Of a DNA stretch of 64,000 bases, positions 57,810 to 64,000 are shown in pieces (the stretch's first letter is position 1; each line of letters opens with the position of its first letter). The notes below the pieces were generated by a model that saw nothing but the letters and a program-made list of their open reading frames with translations, did not search any database and was not told the DNA's origin. This DNA comes from Hyphomonadaceae bacterium (GTDB lineage Bacteria > Pseudomonadota > Alphaproteobacteria > Caulobacterales > Aquidulcibacteraceae), in contig JAEUMQ010000016.1 in NCBI GenBank assembly GCA_016791425.1, positions 248,001 through 312,000 of the forward strand, read 5' to 3'. The position numbers and the translations under genes are program-made.

Positions 57810-58514
57810 ATGAACGCACCCGCGCTCGACGCGCTTTCCCGCCCCCCGCACATCCTCATCGTCGATGACGACGACCGCATCCGCACGCTGCTGAAGCGCT
57901 ACCTCGCCAACGGCGGCGCGCGCGTGTCGGCCGCCGCCGAAGCGCAGAGCGCGCGCAAGCTCATGGCCGCGTTCGATTTCGACCTTCTCATCCTCGACGT
58001 GATGATGCCGCAGGAGGACGGCTTCTCCCTCGCCGAGAGCGTGCGCCGCACCTCGTCCGTGCCGATCATTCTCTTGACTGCGCGCGGCATGCCCGAAGAC
58101 CGCATCAAGGGCCTCGCGCTCGGCGCCGACGATTACGTGCCGAAGCCCTTCGAGCCGGAAGAGCTCGCGCTGCGCATCAACGCCATCCTGCGCCGCGCCG
58201 CCCAGCGCATCGCCGAGCCGCCCGAGAGCGTCCGCTTCGGCCCGTTCACCTTCAACGCCTCCCGCGGCGAGCTCCTGCGCGAGACCGCGCCCGTGCGTCT
58301 CACCGAATCCGAAGCGACCATGCTGCGCGTGCTCGCCGCGCGCGGCGGCGATCCGATCACGCGGGAGGAATTGGCCAAACGAGCCAAGGCCGGCCTCGAG
58401 CGCAGCGTCGATGTTCTGGTCACCCGCCTGCGCCGCAAGATCGAGGTCGATCCCCGCGCGCCGGTCTATCTCCAGACCGTGCGCGGCATCGGCTATCGCC
58501 TCGCCATCGACTAG
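57810..58514 (+). CDS. petR: OmpR-family response regulator, PetR-like
   Basis: A 234-residue response regulator. The receiver domain has D19-D22 (V-D-D-D-D-R), phospho-acceptor D63 in I-L-D-V-M-M-P, and K-P-F near 113. The C-terminal winged helix has T-R-E-E-L-A-K-R and V-D-V-L-V-T-R-L-R-R-K-I-E. It starts at the ATG at 57810 after a repeat region. No histidine kinase is nearby, so it may be an orphan or be served by a distant kinase. The petP gene upstream suggests the Rhodobacter-like PetR. Confidence 0.9.
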   Translation: MNAPALDALSRPPHILIVDDDDRIRTLLKRYLANGGARVSAAAEAQSARKLMAAFDFDLLILDVMMPQEDGFSLAESVRRTSSVPIILLTARGMPEDRIKGLALGADDYVPKPFEPEELALRINAILRRAAQRIAEPPESVRFGPFTFNASRGELLRETAPVRLTESEATMLRVLAARGGDPITREELAKRAKAGLERSVDVLVTRLRRKIEVDPRAPVYLQTVRGIGYRLAID

Positions 58515-58517
58515 GCG

Positions 58518-58955
58518 ATGTGGCTGGTTCCTTTGCTTGGTGGGATCGCGGGCTGCGCGATCTGGGCGTTGTACGCCGCTTCGGACTGGCCCCACCACGC
58601 CCTCGAAAGTATAGTGTGGTTTCCGCTTTCGGCCTTGAGCGTTTGGGCAGGCGCATTCCTTTGGAAACAGCATCGCAGCTCGCAGCGGATGCTTGCCCAA
58701 CACCTCGCCTCAGACCGAAGAACGCGCGCAAGCTACTTGCGGGCTAGATTGCTCAACTGGGGATCAGGCCTTCTGCTGCCTGCTGCGCTCGTTCTCGGGA
58801 TCTTTCTCAGCAAGACCGATTTGAACCGATACTTAGTCGTCGGCGTCGTGGCGTGCGGAGTCATCCTGTCGCTCGCGGGACTGATCTACAGCGGGCGGAC
58901 GCGCGCAATGATCGAAGCCGCAATTCCAACGCCGCCTAAAGACGAGGGTGTCTAG
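58518..58955 (+). CDS. Four-helix membrane protein, unknown function
   Basis: A 145-residue protein with four predicted helices (about 3-20, 31-50, 79-99 and 105-126). It starts M-W-L-V-P-L-L-G-G-I-A-G and has a basic loop between helices 2 and 3 (K-Q-H-R-S-S-Q-R-M-L...R-R-T-R-A-S). It begins three bases after petR, so it is probably cotranscribed. The base composition is less GC-rich than surrounding genes, and the gap after it holds a palindromic insertion, so it may be a relatively recent addition. No family is recognised. Confidence 0.65.
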   Translation: MWLVPLLGGIAGCAIWALYAASDWPHHALESIVWFPLSALSVWAGAFLWKQHRSSQRMLAQHLASDRRTRASYLRARLLNWGSGLLLPAALVLGIFLSKTDLNRYLVVGVVACGVILSLAGLIYSGRTRAMIEAAIPTPPKDEGV

Positions 58956-58983
58956 TGCATCCTGTCCTACCGCCTTTCGCTTC

Positions 58984-59100
58984 GACGCAAAGTGACGCCG
59001 CAAGAAAAACCACCATTCCCGGGCTCGCTCTCCGACATCGCGCAGCGATGTCGGAGAGCGAGCCCGGGACCCATGACCACCGTCATCTGACGCAAAGTGA
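58984..59100. repeat. 25-bp perfect palindrome flanked by 12-base direct repeats (family C)
   Basis: A perfect 25-base-pair stem runs from TCCCGGGCTCGC at 59017-59041 to 59045-59069, with only GCA between. On each side, GACGCAAAGTGA occurs at 58984-58995 and 59089-59100. The whole is placed in the gap between a membrane-protein gene and the retropepsin-like gene. Confidence 0.85.
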
Positions 59101-59178
59101 ACAATTCTCGGCGCCGAACCTCTAGTTTCGCGCCCACAATCGCAGCATTCTCCGCCTCAACGACAAAAAGGAGGAAAC

Positions 59179-60117
59179 ATGCACCGGATCATCGCCGCCG
59201 CGCTCCTGTCCGCCGCGCTCGCCACGCCCGCTTTTTCCCAGGAAGCCCAGGGCGACGCGCTCGATCCCTTCCCCCCGATCGAGCAATCGGTCGGCGCGAC
59301 CATCAACGAGACCGACCGCATGCTCGTCTCCGTGACGATCGCGAACGCCGGCCCCTACCCGTTCATCGTCGATACCGCCGCCGAACGCACCGTCATCGCT
59401 CGCCAGCTCGCCGAGCAGCTGCAGCTTCGCCAGATCGGCCGCTCGCGCATGCTCTCCATGACCAGCTCGCGCGACGTGATGAAGGTGGAGGTCCCCGACG
59501 TCTCCTTCATCCCGGGCCGCTCGCACGATCTGCAGGCCTTCACGCTGAACGGCGATCATGTCGGCGCCTCGGGCATCCTTGGGATCGACGCGCTGCGCGG
59601 CCAGCGCGTCGTGCTTGATTTCGCGGCCAACACCTTGAGCGTCGGCCCGGCGCCGCCGCGCACCCAGCGCGCCGCCGCCGACGAGATCGTCGTGCGCGGC
59701 CGCCGCCGTCTTGGACAGCTCGTGCTCGTCGATCTCAGCATCGACGGCGAGGAGGTCGATGTGATCGTCGATTCCGGCTCGCAGGTCTCGGTCGGCAACG
59801 ACGCGCTGCGCCGCCTGATGGCGCTGCGCCGCAACGCTTTCACGCCGATCACGCTCTTCAGCGTCACCGGCGAGACCTTCGCCGCCGACTATGCCCGCGC
59901 CGACAAGCTCGTCATCGGCAACGCCCAGCTCATCGGCATGCCGATCGCCTTCGCTAACGCGCACTTCTTCCAGCGCATGCGCATGACGCGCAAACCTGCG
60001 CTCCTGCTCGGCATGGACGCGCTGCAGATGTTCGAGCGCGTTTCAGTCGATTTCCCGAACCGCCGCGCCCACTTCGTGCTGCGCGAGGAATCCCGCACTC
60101 CGCCCCGCGCATCGTAA
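59179..60117 (+). CDS. Exported retropepsin-like protein with two aspartic-protease repeats
   Basis: A 312-residue protein with a signal peptide (1-20, ends A-F-S-Q). Two retropepsin-like units follow. The first has F-I-V-D-T-A at D65 and G-I-L-G-I-D-A-L near 132. The second has V-I-V-D-S-G at D198 and L-L-L-G-M-D-A-L near 272. The spacing and motifs match single-chain bilobal layout rather than a retroviral monomer. Domain one has D-T-A in place of D-T-G. It may be a periplasmic protease acting as one chain. AAGGAGG precedes the ATG. The substrate is unknown. Confidence 0.82.
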   Translation: MHRIIAAALLSAALATPAFSQEAQGDALDPFPPIEQSVGATINETDRMLVSVTIANAGPYPFIVDTAAERTVIARQLAEQLQLRQIGRSRMLSMTSSRDVMKVEVPDVSFIPGRSHDLQAFTLNGDHVGASGILGIDALRGQRVVLDFAANTLSVGPAPPRTQRAAADEIVVRGRRRLGQLVLVDLSIDGEEVDVIVDSGSQVSVGNDALRRLMALRRNAFTPITLFSVTGETFAADYARADKLVIGNAQLIGMPIAFANAHFFQRMRMTRKPALLLGMDALQMFERVSVDFPNRRAHFVLREESRTPPRAS

Positions 60118-60142
60118 GCCGCATTGCGCAGCGGGATTTCGG

Positions 60143-60170
60143 CGCCCCTCTCCCCTCCGGAGAGGGGTGG
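60143..60170. repeat. Short C/G-rich palindrome (family A variant)
   Basis: CCCCTCTCC-CCTCC-GGAGAGGGG at 60146-60168, in the 79-base gap between the retropepsin-like and cyclase-family genes. Confidence 0.6.
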
Positions 60171-60196
60171 CGGCCACGCCTCCCAGGGAGCCTCGC

Positions 60197-61180
60197 ATGG
60201 ATCGTCGCCGACTTCTCAAGCTTACCGCCATCGGCGCAGCCGCCGCGCTCCCTGCCTGCGCGCCGCAAGCGCGACCGGCGGGCCCCGGCCTCTGGAGCGC
60301 CTTCGACGCCGCCTTCGCGCGCGCGAAGTTCATTTCGCTCAGCCACATCCTTTCCCAGGACTCTCCGCTTTGGTCGGGCTTCCCGCGCACGACGAGATTC
60401 ACCCGGGCGGAGGCCCGCCTCGCGCCAGGCGCGCCGACGGCGACCCTCACCTATGAATCGCCGGGCCTTGAAGCCACCGCCTACAATCTCGCCAGCGATC
60501 AGTTCGGCGCCCAGCTCGATCCGCCCGCGCACTGGCACCAATGCTATCCCGCCATCGACGAGTTGCCGCCCACGCTCGCATTGCGCAAGCTCGTGGTGGT
60601 CTCGATCGCCGAGAAGGTCGCGGCCGATCCGGCCTATGCTCTGTCTACGGACGATCTTGCCGCGTGGGAACGCGCGCATGGCGCCATTCCTGAAGGATCG
60701 GTCGTCATGGTGCGTTCCGACTGGTCCAAGCGCTGGCCCGACAATGCGCGCTTCCAGCCCGCCGACGGAAAATTCCCCGGCGTCTCGCTCGCCGCGCTGC
60801 AATTCCTGCACCTTGAACGCCGCATCCTCCTGCACGGACATGAGCCGCTCGACACCGACGCCACCCCGACGCTCGTCGGTGAGGATTGGCTCTTGAACAA
60901 CGGCTATATGCAGGCCGAGGGCGTCGCCAATCTCGATCAGGTTCCCGCCGCCGGCGCGCTCATCGCCATCGGCTTTCCGCGCTTCCGTGGCGGCACGGGC
61001 GGCCTCGCTTCCTTCACCGCCGTCTGCCCGGAGGATTGGACGCACGGCGCGCGCATCGGCGACGCGCCTGATGCGCCCTTCCCGATCAACTCTCAACGCC
61101 TGGTCTGGAACGCCGAGCGCGGTCAGCGCGAACGCACAGCGCCGTGCGACAAGCCCGCCGGCAAGCTAAGCTTCAACTGA
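60197..61180 (+). CDS. Cyclase-family (kynurenine formamidase-like) exported lipoprotein
   Basis: A 327-residue protein. The N-terminus M-D-R-R-R-L-L-K-L-T is Tat-like, and L-P-A-C gives a lipobox ending at C21, so it may be exported folded and lipid-anchored. The cyclase domain is recognisable at L-S-H-I-L-S-Q-D-S-P-L-W and F-G-A-Q-L-D-P-P-A-H-W-H. In active formamidases the latter reads H-x-G-T-H/Q-x-D; here the first His is Gln, so the metal site differs. GGGAG lies before the ATG at 60197. Substrate unknown. Confidence 0.8.
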   Translation: MDRRRLLKLTAIGAAAALPACAPQARPAGPGLWSAFDAAFARAKFISLSHILSQDSPLWSGFPRTTRFTRAEARLAPGAPTATLTYESPGLEATAYNLASDQFGAQLDPPAHWHQCYPAIDELPPTLALRKLVVVSIAEKVAADPAYALSTDDLAAWERAHGAIPEGSVVMVRSDWSKRWPDNARFQPADGKFPGVSLAALQFLHLERRILLHGHEPLDTDATPTLVGEDWLLNNGYMQAEGVANLDQVPAAGALIAIGFPRFRGGTGGLASFTAVCPEDWTHGARIGDAPDAPFPINSQRLVWNAERGQRERTAPCDKPAGKLSFN

Positions 61181-61220
61181 CCCTGACCGGCGGCGACCCG
61201 CCTTCAAAAAGCGGAGAGCC

Positions 61221-61574
61221 CTAGCGGCTCGCGATCTGGCTCGACTCCGCGACGCGCCGCTCCAGGTACATCTGCGTCAACGCCGGCGCGTTGATCTCCG
61301 TCACCGTCCGCGCCACCGCCTCTTCCCGGCAGGTGCGCACCGCGCGCCGCTCCACAGTGCTCGGCCAGTAGGAGGCGTCCGCCTCGCAGGCCCGCGTCGC
61401 CGCCAGGCCGATCCGGGACAGCAGCGCCGCAACATCGCCCTGCTTGGCCAGGTCGAAATCCGCCGTCTGCACCTGTACGGCCCGAACCGCGAGCGGGGCG
61501 ATTTCAGCCTGCGCCGGCGGCGATGCCGCGCCCAGCGCGATCACCGCGGCGACCGAAAGGGCGAAACGCTTCAT
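61221..61574 (-). CDS. UrcA-family exported protein
   Basis: A 117-residue protein with a signal peptide (1-24, ends A-Q-A). The mature part fits UrcA: V-Q-V-Q-T-A-D-F-D-L-A-K-Q-G-D-V-A-A-L-L-S-R-I-G-L-A-A, then Cys residues in R-A-C-E-A-D and R-T-C-R-E-E-A-V-A-R-T-V. The two Cys probably form a disulfide. The family is common in Caulobacterales and sphingomonads, of unknown role. GGGAGG precedes the ATG at 61574. It is convergent with the cyclase-family gene. Confidence 0.8.
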   Translation of the reverse strand: MKRFALSVAAVIALGAASPPAQAEIAPLAVRAVQVQTADFDLAKQGDVAALLSRIGLAATRACEADASYWPSTVERRAVRTCREEAVARTVTEINAPALTQMYLERRVAESSQIASR

Positions 61575-61777
61575 GGGCAGCCTCCCTGCGGCGAGGTGCG
61601 ACGGCCTTCGCCGACGCCTGCCGTCATTCATGTGTCATCTGACTGTCATAAAACTATCACTCCACTGTCATGTAAACTGGCGGTCGCCGCCTTGGGTCCC
61701 CGGGCTGTGGGAAACCCTCGCAGCCAAATGTCCGGAAACGGCCAGCGCCGCGAGCGCCCGCCGCTTATCAGCCGCGC

Positions 61778-62464
61778 ATGGACCTCGACTGGGCAGGCCT
61801 CGCGGCCGATCTCGACGCGTTCGGCGCCGCGCGCCTGCCGCGCCTCCTGCAACACGACGCGTGCGACGCGCTCTCCGCGCTCTACCCGAACGACGCCCGC
61901 TTCCGCAGCACGATCACGATGCAGCGCCACGGCTTCGGCCGCGGCGAATATCGCTACTTCGCCTATCCGCTGCCCCCGCTGGTGCAAACGCTGCGCACTG
62001 CGCTCTATCCGCGCCTCGCGCCGATCGCGAACGACTGGCACGCACGCCTCGGCCTCGACGCGCGTTTCCCCCCAACCCACGAGGCTTACCTGCAACGCTG
62101 CCACGCGGCCGGCCAGGCCCGCCCTACGCCGCTCCTGCTCAAATACGAAGCCGGCGACTTCAACTGCCTGCACCAGGACCTCTACGGCCCGCACGTCTTC
62201 CCCATCCAGATCGCGATCCTGCTTTCAGAGCCGGACGCGGACTTCGCCGGCGGCGAATTCGTCCTCACCGAGCAGCGCCCGCGCATGCAGTCGCGCACCG
62301 AGGTCGTTCCGCTGTGCAAGGGCGACGCCGTCGCGTTCGCCGTGAACATGCGCCCGGTGCGCGGAACACGCGGCGATTATCGCGTGACCATGCGCCACGG
62401 CGTCAGCCGCATTCGCTCGGGCCGCCGCTTCACTCTGGGGCTCATCTTCCACGATGCAGCCTGA
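61778..62464 (+). CDS. 2OG-Fe(II) oxygenase
   Basis: A 228-residue dioxygenase. The metal site is C-L-H-Q-D-L-Y (His, Asp) in the middle, with the distal His in R-H-G-V-S and the 2-oxoglutarate Arg in S-G-R-R-F-T. F-A-G-G-E-F-V-L-T-E is the strand between them. It resembles proline-hydroxylase-like proteins of about this size, with protein or small-molecule substrates unknown. It is distinct from the PiuC-like enzyme at 1841. Its promoter lies in the 200-base gap to divergent urcA. Confidence 0.85.
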   Translation: MDLDWAGLAADLDAFGAARLPRLLQHDACDALSALYPNDARFRSTITMQRHGFGRGEYRYFAYPLPPLVQTLRTALYPRLAPIANDWHARLGLDARFPPTHEAYLQRCHAAGQARPTPLLLKYEAGDFNCLHQDLYGPHVFPIQIAILLSEPDADFAGGEFVLTEQRPRMQSRTEVVPLCKGDAVAFAVNMRPVRGTRGDYRVTMRHGVSRIRSGRRFTLGLIFHDAA

Positions 62465-62488
62465 ACATCACGGGATGGGGGCGGACTT

Positions 62489-62535
62489 CCCTGCCCTTCC
62501 AGGGGAGTCCGTCATCGCGAAGCAATGACGGGCGG
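62489..62535. repeat. Repeat fragment with GTCATCGC hairpin
   Basis: CTTCCCTGCCCTTCCAGGGG followed by GTCATCGC-GAA-GCAATGAC. The hairpin has one mismatch and matches the core of the 50774 element. It lies between convergent oxygenase and GNAT genes. Confidence 0.6.
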
Positions 62536-63231
62536 TCAGCTCCGCCGCCACACCGCGTGCACGATGTCCGCGCGAAATGTGAAGCCCAGCTTTTCGTAAA
62601 GCGCCAGCGCGCCGGCATTGTCCGCATACGAATGAAGAAACGGCGTCCGCCCTTCCCCGAGGATTCGATCCGCAACCGCGCGCAGCAGCGCCTCGCCGTA
62701 CCCACGCCCACGATGCTCCGGATGCGTGCAAAGCGCGCTCACCTCGGTGAAGCCCTCCACCGCGAGCCGCTCGCCGCCCATCGCCACGAGCCGCCCGCCA
62801 TCGCGGATGCCGATGAACCGCCCAAGTGTGTGCGTGCGCGTGCGGAACGGCCCCGGCCGCGTCAGCGTCGCGAGCGCCAGCATCTCGGCCGCATCCGCAT
62901 CGCTCAGCGGCTCGATCGCGCTTGCAGGCGCGCGCGCCCCGCTCTTCGCCAGCGCCGTCGCGACGAGCTGCACGCACATCTTCTCTGTGCTGACGATCCC
63001 GGCCGGCGGTTGCGGCGGCGCCGCTTCAAGCAGGGACGCATCGTCTCCCGCAACGACAAGCCCCGCCAGGGCCGCCGCCGCCTCCGGCGTATCGTTCTTC
63101 GCCGCCACGAACGGGCTCACGTCGGCAGGAAAGCGCTTCGCCAGCGCGCCGCCTTCCGCGAAATGCGCCTGTCGCGAATGGAGCGCCGTCCAGATCGCCT
63201 TGTCGAGCGGATGTCGCGCCGGATGGCTCAC
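62536..63231 (-). CDS. GNAT-family N-acetyltransferase (FR47-like)
   Basis: A 231-residue acetyltransferase with a long N-terminal region. The acetyl-CoA loop is H-P-E-H-R-G-R-G-Y-G-E-A-L-L, and Y-E-K-L-G-F is near the end. E-V-S-A-L-C-T is the beta-4 strand. Substrate unknown. The start overlaps the marR stop by four bases, so the two are translationally coupled and the MarR protein probably controls this gene along with its own. Confidence 0.85.
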   Translation of the reverse strand: MSHPARHPLDKAIWTALHSRQAHFAEGGALAKRFPADVSPFVAAKNDTPEAAAALAGLVVAGDDASLLEAAPPQPPAGIVSTEKMCVQLVATALAKSGARAPASAIEPLSDADAAEMLALATLTRPGPFRTRTHTLGRFIGIRDGGRLVAMGGERLAVEGFTEVSALCTHPEHRGRGYGEALLRAVADRILGEGRTPFLHSYADNAGALALYEKLGFTFRADIVHAVWRRS

Positions 63232-63683
63232 CGCTTTTCCTCCCCGCGCGTCCGCATCAGCGTTTCGATCCGCGCCATCGCATCGACGAGCTCCTTGCGC
63301 GCGCCGGCCGGCATCCGCGCCAGCACGCTTTGCGTCTGCGCCGCCTGCCGTTCATCGGCGCGGTCATACGCGGCCCGCCCGCGCGCAGTCAGCGACAGCT
63401 CGTATTGCCGTCCGTCGTGCGCCGACGCCTTGCGGGCCACCAGCCCTTCCTTCACCAGCTTGCTCAACAGCCGCGACAGATACGCCGCATCCACATTGAG
63501 CGCCCGCGCGATGTCGCGCGCGGTGGAGGCGCCGTGCTTGATCTCGTAGAGCACCCGCACCTCCCCCAGCGTCCAGGGCGTATCGAAGAACGTGCGCCTG
63601 AGAATGCCGAGCTCGCGCGTGTAGAAGCGGTTGAAACGCCGCACGGCCGCAATCTCTTCCTCCGCCGCCTTCTTGCCGCTCAT
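63228..63683 (-). CDS. MarR-family transcriptional regulator
   Basis: A 151-residue winged-helix regulator. W-T-L-G-E-V-R-V-L-Y-E-I, then A-R-D-I-A-R-A-L-N-V-D-A-A-Y-L-S-R-L-L and the wing D-G-R-Q-Y-E-L-S-L-T form the MarR domain. Two starts are possible, 63683 and 63701; neither has a strong ribosome-binding site. A palindrome TGACTAAGTCA just upstream is a likely operator. It is coupled to a GNAT gene by ATGA. The ligand is unknown; MarR-GNAT pairs often handle antibiotics or metabolites. Confidence 0.88.
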   Translation of the reverse strand: MSGKKAAEEEIAAVRRFNRFYTRELGILRRTFFDTPWTLGEVRVLYEIKHGASTARDIARALNVDAAYLSRLLSKLVKEGLVARKASAHDGRQYELSLTARGRAAYDRADERQAAQTQSVLARMPAGARKELVDAMARIETLMRTRGEEKR

Positions 63684-63706
63684 GCCGCACCCATCGCGCA
63701 TTTAGA

Positions 63707-63717
63707 TGACTAAGTCA
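63707..63717. promoter_or_regulatory. Palindromic candidate MarR operator
   Basis: TGACTAAGTCA is a perfect palindrome around one central base. On the minus strand it follows a TATACT -10-like element directly and would cover the transcription start of the marR-GNAT pair. Confidence 0.55.
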
Positions 63718-63866
63718 AGTATATGGGATAACGCTCCCCAGACGCGATAGTCGCGATCCGGGCCCCAGCGAAATTCAATCGCGACAGAAGACTTGCCAAG
63801 CCAACCCTTGGCCCCCGGCTCTCGCGCTCAGCGCCCGGCCGGGGAGCGGCGTTGCGGCAGCTGCGC

Positions 63867-64000
63867 TTAGGAGCGGGCCTTGTTGTTGAGGCCCCAGAGC
63901 GGGCCCAGCGCCGGGACGCGCCGCACGATCTCATAGACGAGAAGCGTGCCCGCCAGCGTGGCGAAGAGCAGCAGCCCGGCCTCCAGCGCCAGCGGCAGCC
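63867..64000 (-). CDS. C-terminal end of a membrane protein, possibly acyltransferase 3 family (truncated by window)
   Basis: A minus-strand frame enters from the right edge and stops with TAA at 63867. The visible 44 residues include one helix (A-G-L-L-L-F-A-T-L-A-G-T-L-L-V-Y-E) and end V-R-R-V-P-A-L-G-P-L-W-G-L-N-N-K-A-R-S. That ending (E-x-V-R-R-x-P-x-L-x-P-L-x-G-L) resembles the C-terminus of membrane-bound acyltransferase 3 proteins that O-acylate surface glycans. Only the tail is seen, so the family call is tentative. Confidence 0.5.
   Translation of the reverse strand, partial: LPLALEAGLLLFATLAGTLLVYEIVRRVPALGPLWGLNNKARS

Overview
The window is a GC-rich, gene-dense piece of an alphaproteobacterial chromosome. 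Gene content points to the Caulobacterales/Hyphomonadales side of the class: DUF1134/EipA, a DUF4175 low-complexity membrane protein, DUF4908, UrcA, the MJ0042 zinc-ribbon protein beside ftsEX, a phaR/phaA/phaB polyhydroxybutyrate set, petP/petR beside ilvE, and aroK-aroB-corC divergent from xerD. This placement is inferred from family distribution, not from a database search. There is no rRNA, tRNA, CRISPR array, prophage or insertion sequence that I can recognise, and the only clear accessory module is one PIN/Phd toxin-antitoxin pair. Non-ATG starts (GTG, TTG) and four-base stop/start overlaps are common.

Layout. 1-4.3 kb: the tail of an unknown gene, eipA, a voltage-gated-type K+ channel, an iron-dependent dioxygenase and a lipoprotein sharing a Fur-box-like site, a small protein, and the thioredoxin-like TlpA. 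4.3-7.4 kb: argH-lptM-lysA. 7.4-12.4 kb: a class III nucleotide cyclase with TolB-like and TPR regions, a small membrane protein, and a large DUF4175 protein. 12.7-14.3 kb: a secreted Cys protein, a terminator and a long hairpin, then a three-gene cassette with a TerB-like protein. 14.3-18.8 kb: hpt and the zinc-ribbon gene on one strand, and ftsE-ftsX-ydcF-plsC on the other. 19-23 kb: an aromatic/histidine amino-acid operon (chorismate mutase, hisC, tyrC, class IV aminotransferase). 23.1-25.4 kb: metX, two small membrane proteins, metW. 25.4-30.5 kb: PII protein, methyltransferase, gloB, acetyltransferase, cupin, SGNH hydrolase, DUF4908.

30.7-35.6 kb: the PHB region, where phaB and phaA lie on the same strand but are separated by the toxin-antitoxin pair and two small genes; phaR is divergent, with paired TGC-N3-GCA sites in front. 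36-41.4 kb: a four-helix membrane protein, GT2 and ArnT-like glycosyltransferases, transketolase. 41.5-43.5 kb: three poorly characterised membrane-associated proteins, two with TIR-like N-termini. 43.7-50.8 kb: galU, a CNNM/CorC transporter, aroB, aroK, then divergently a small membrane protein, a secreted alanine-rich protein and xerD. 50.9-57.1 kb: a paralogue of the 36 kb membrane protein, a renal-type dipeptidase, malyl-CoA lyase-like, accA, a 27-residue membrane protein, LysE exporter, a 58-residue membrane protein and ilvE. 57.2-64 kb: petP-petR, a membrane protein, a duplicated retropepsin-like protein, a cyclase-family lipoprotein, UrcA, a 2OG-Fe(II) oxygenase, a MarR-GNAT pair and the end of what may be an acyltransferase.

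Many intergenic gaps are filled with short dispersed palindromes in three sequence families (C-rich/G-rich, TCATCCCGGG type, and CTATTCGC type), often between convergent genes. The strongest candidates for undescribed biology are the TIR-like tandem at 41.5-43 kb, the four-helix paralogue pair, the internally duplicated retropepsin, an FtsE with degenerate nucleotide-handling motifs, and the tiny membrane proteins at 55.1 and 56 kb.
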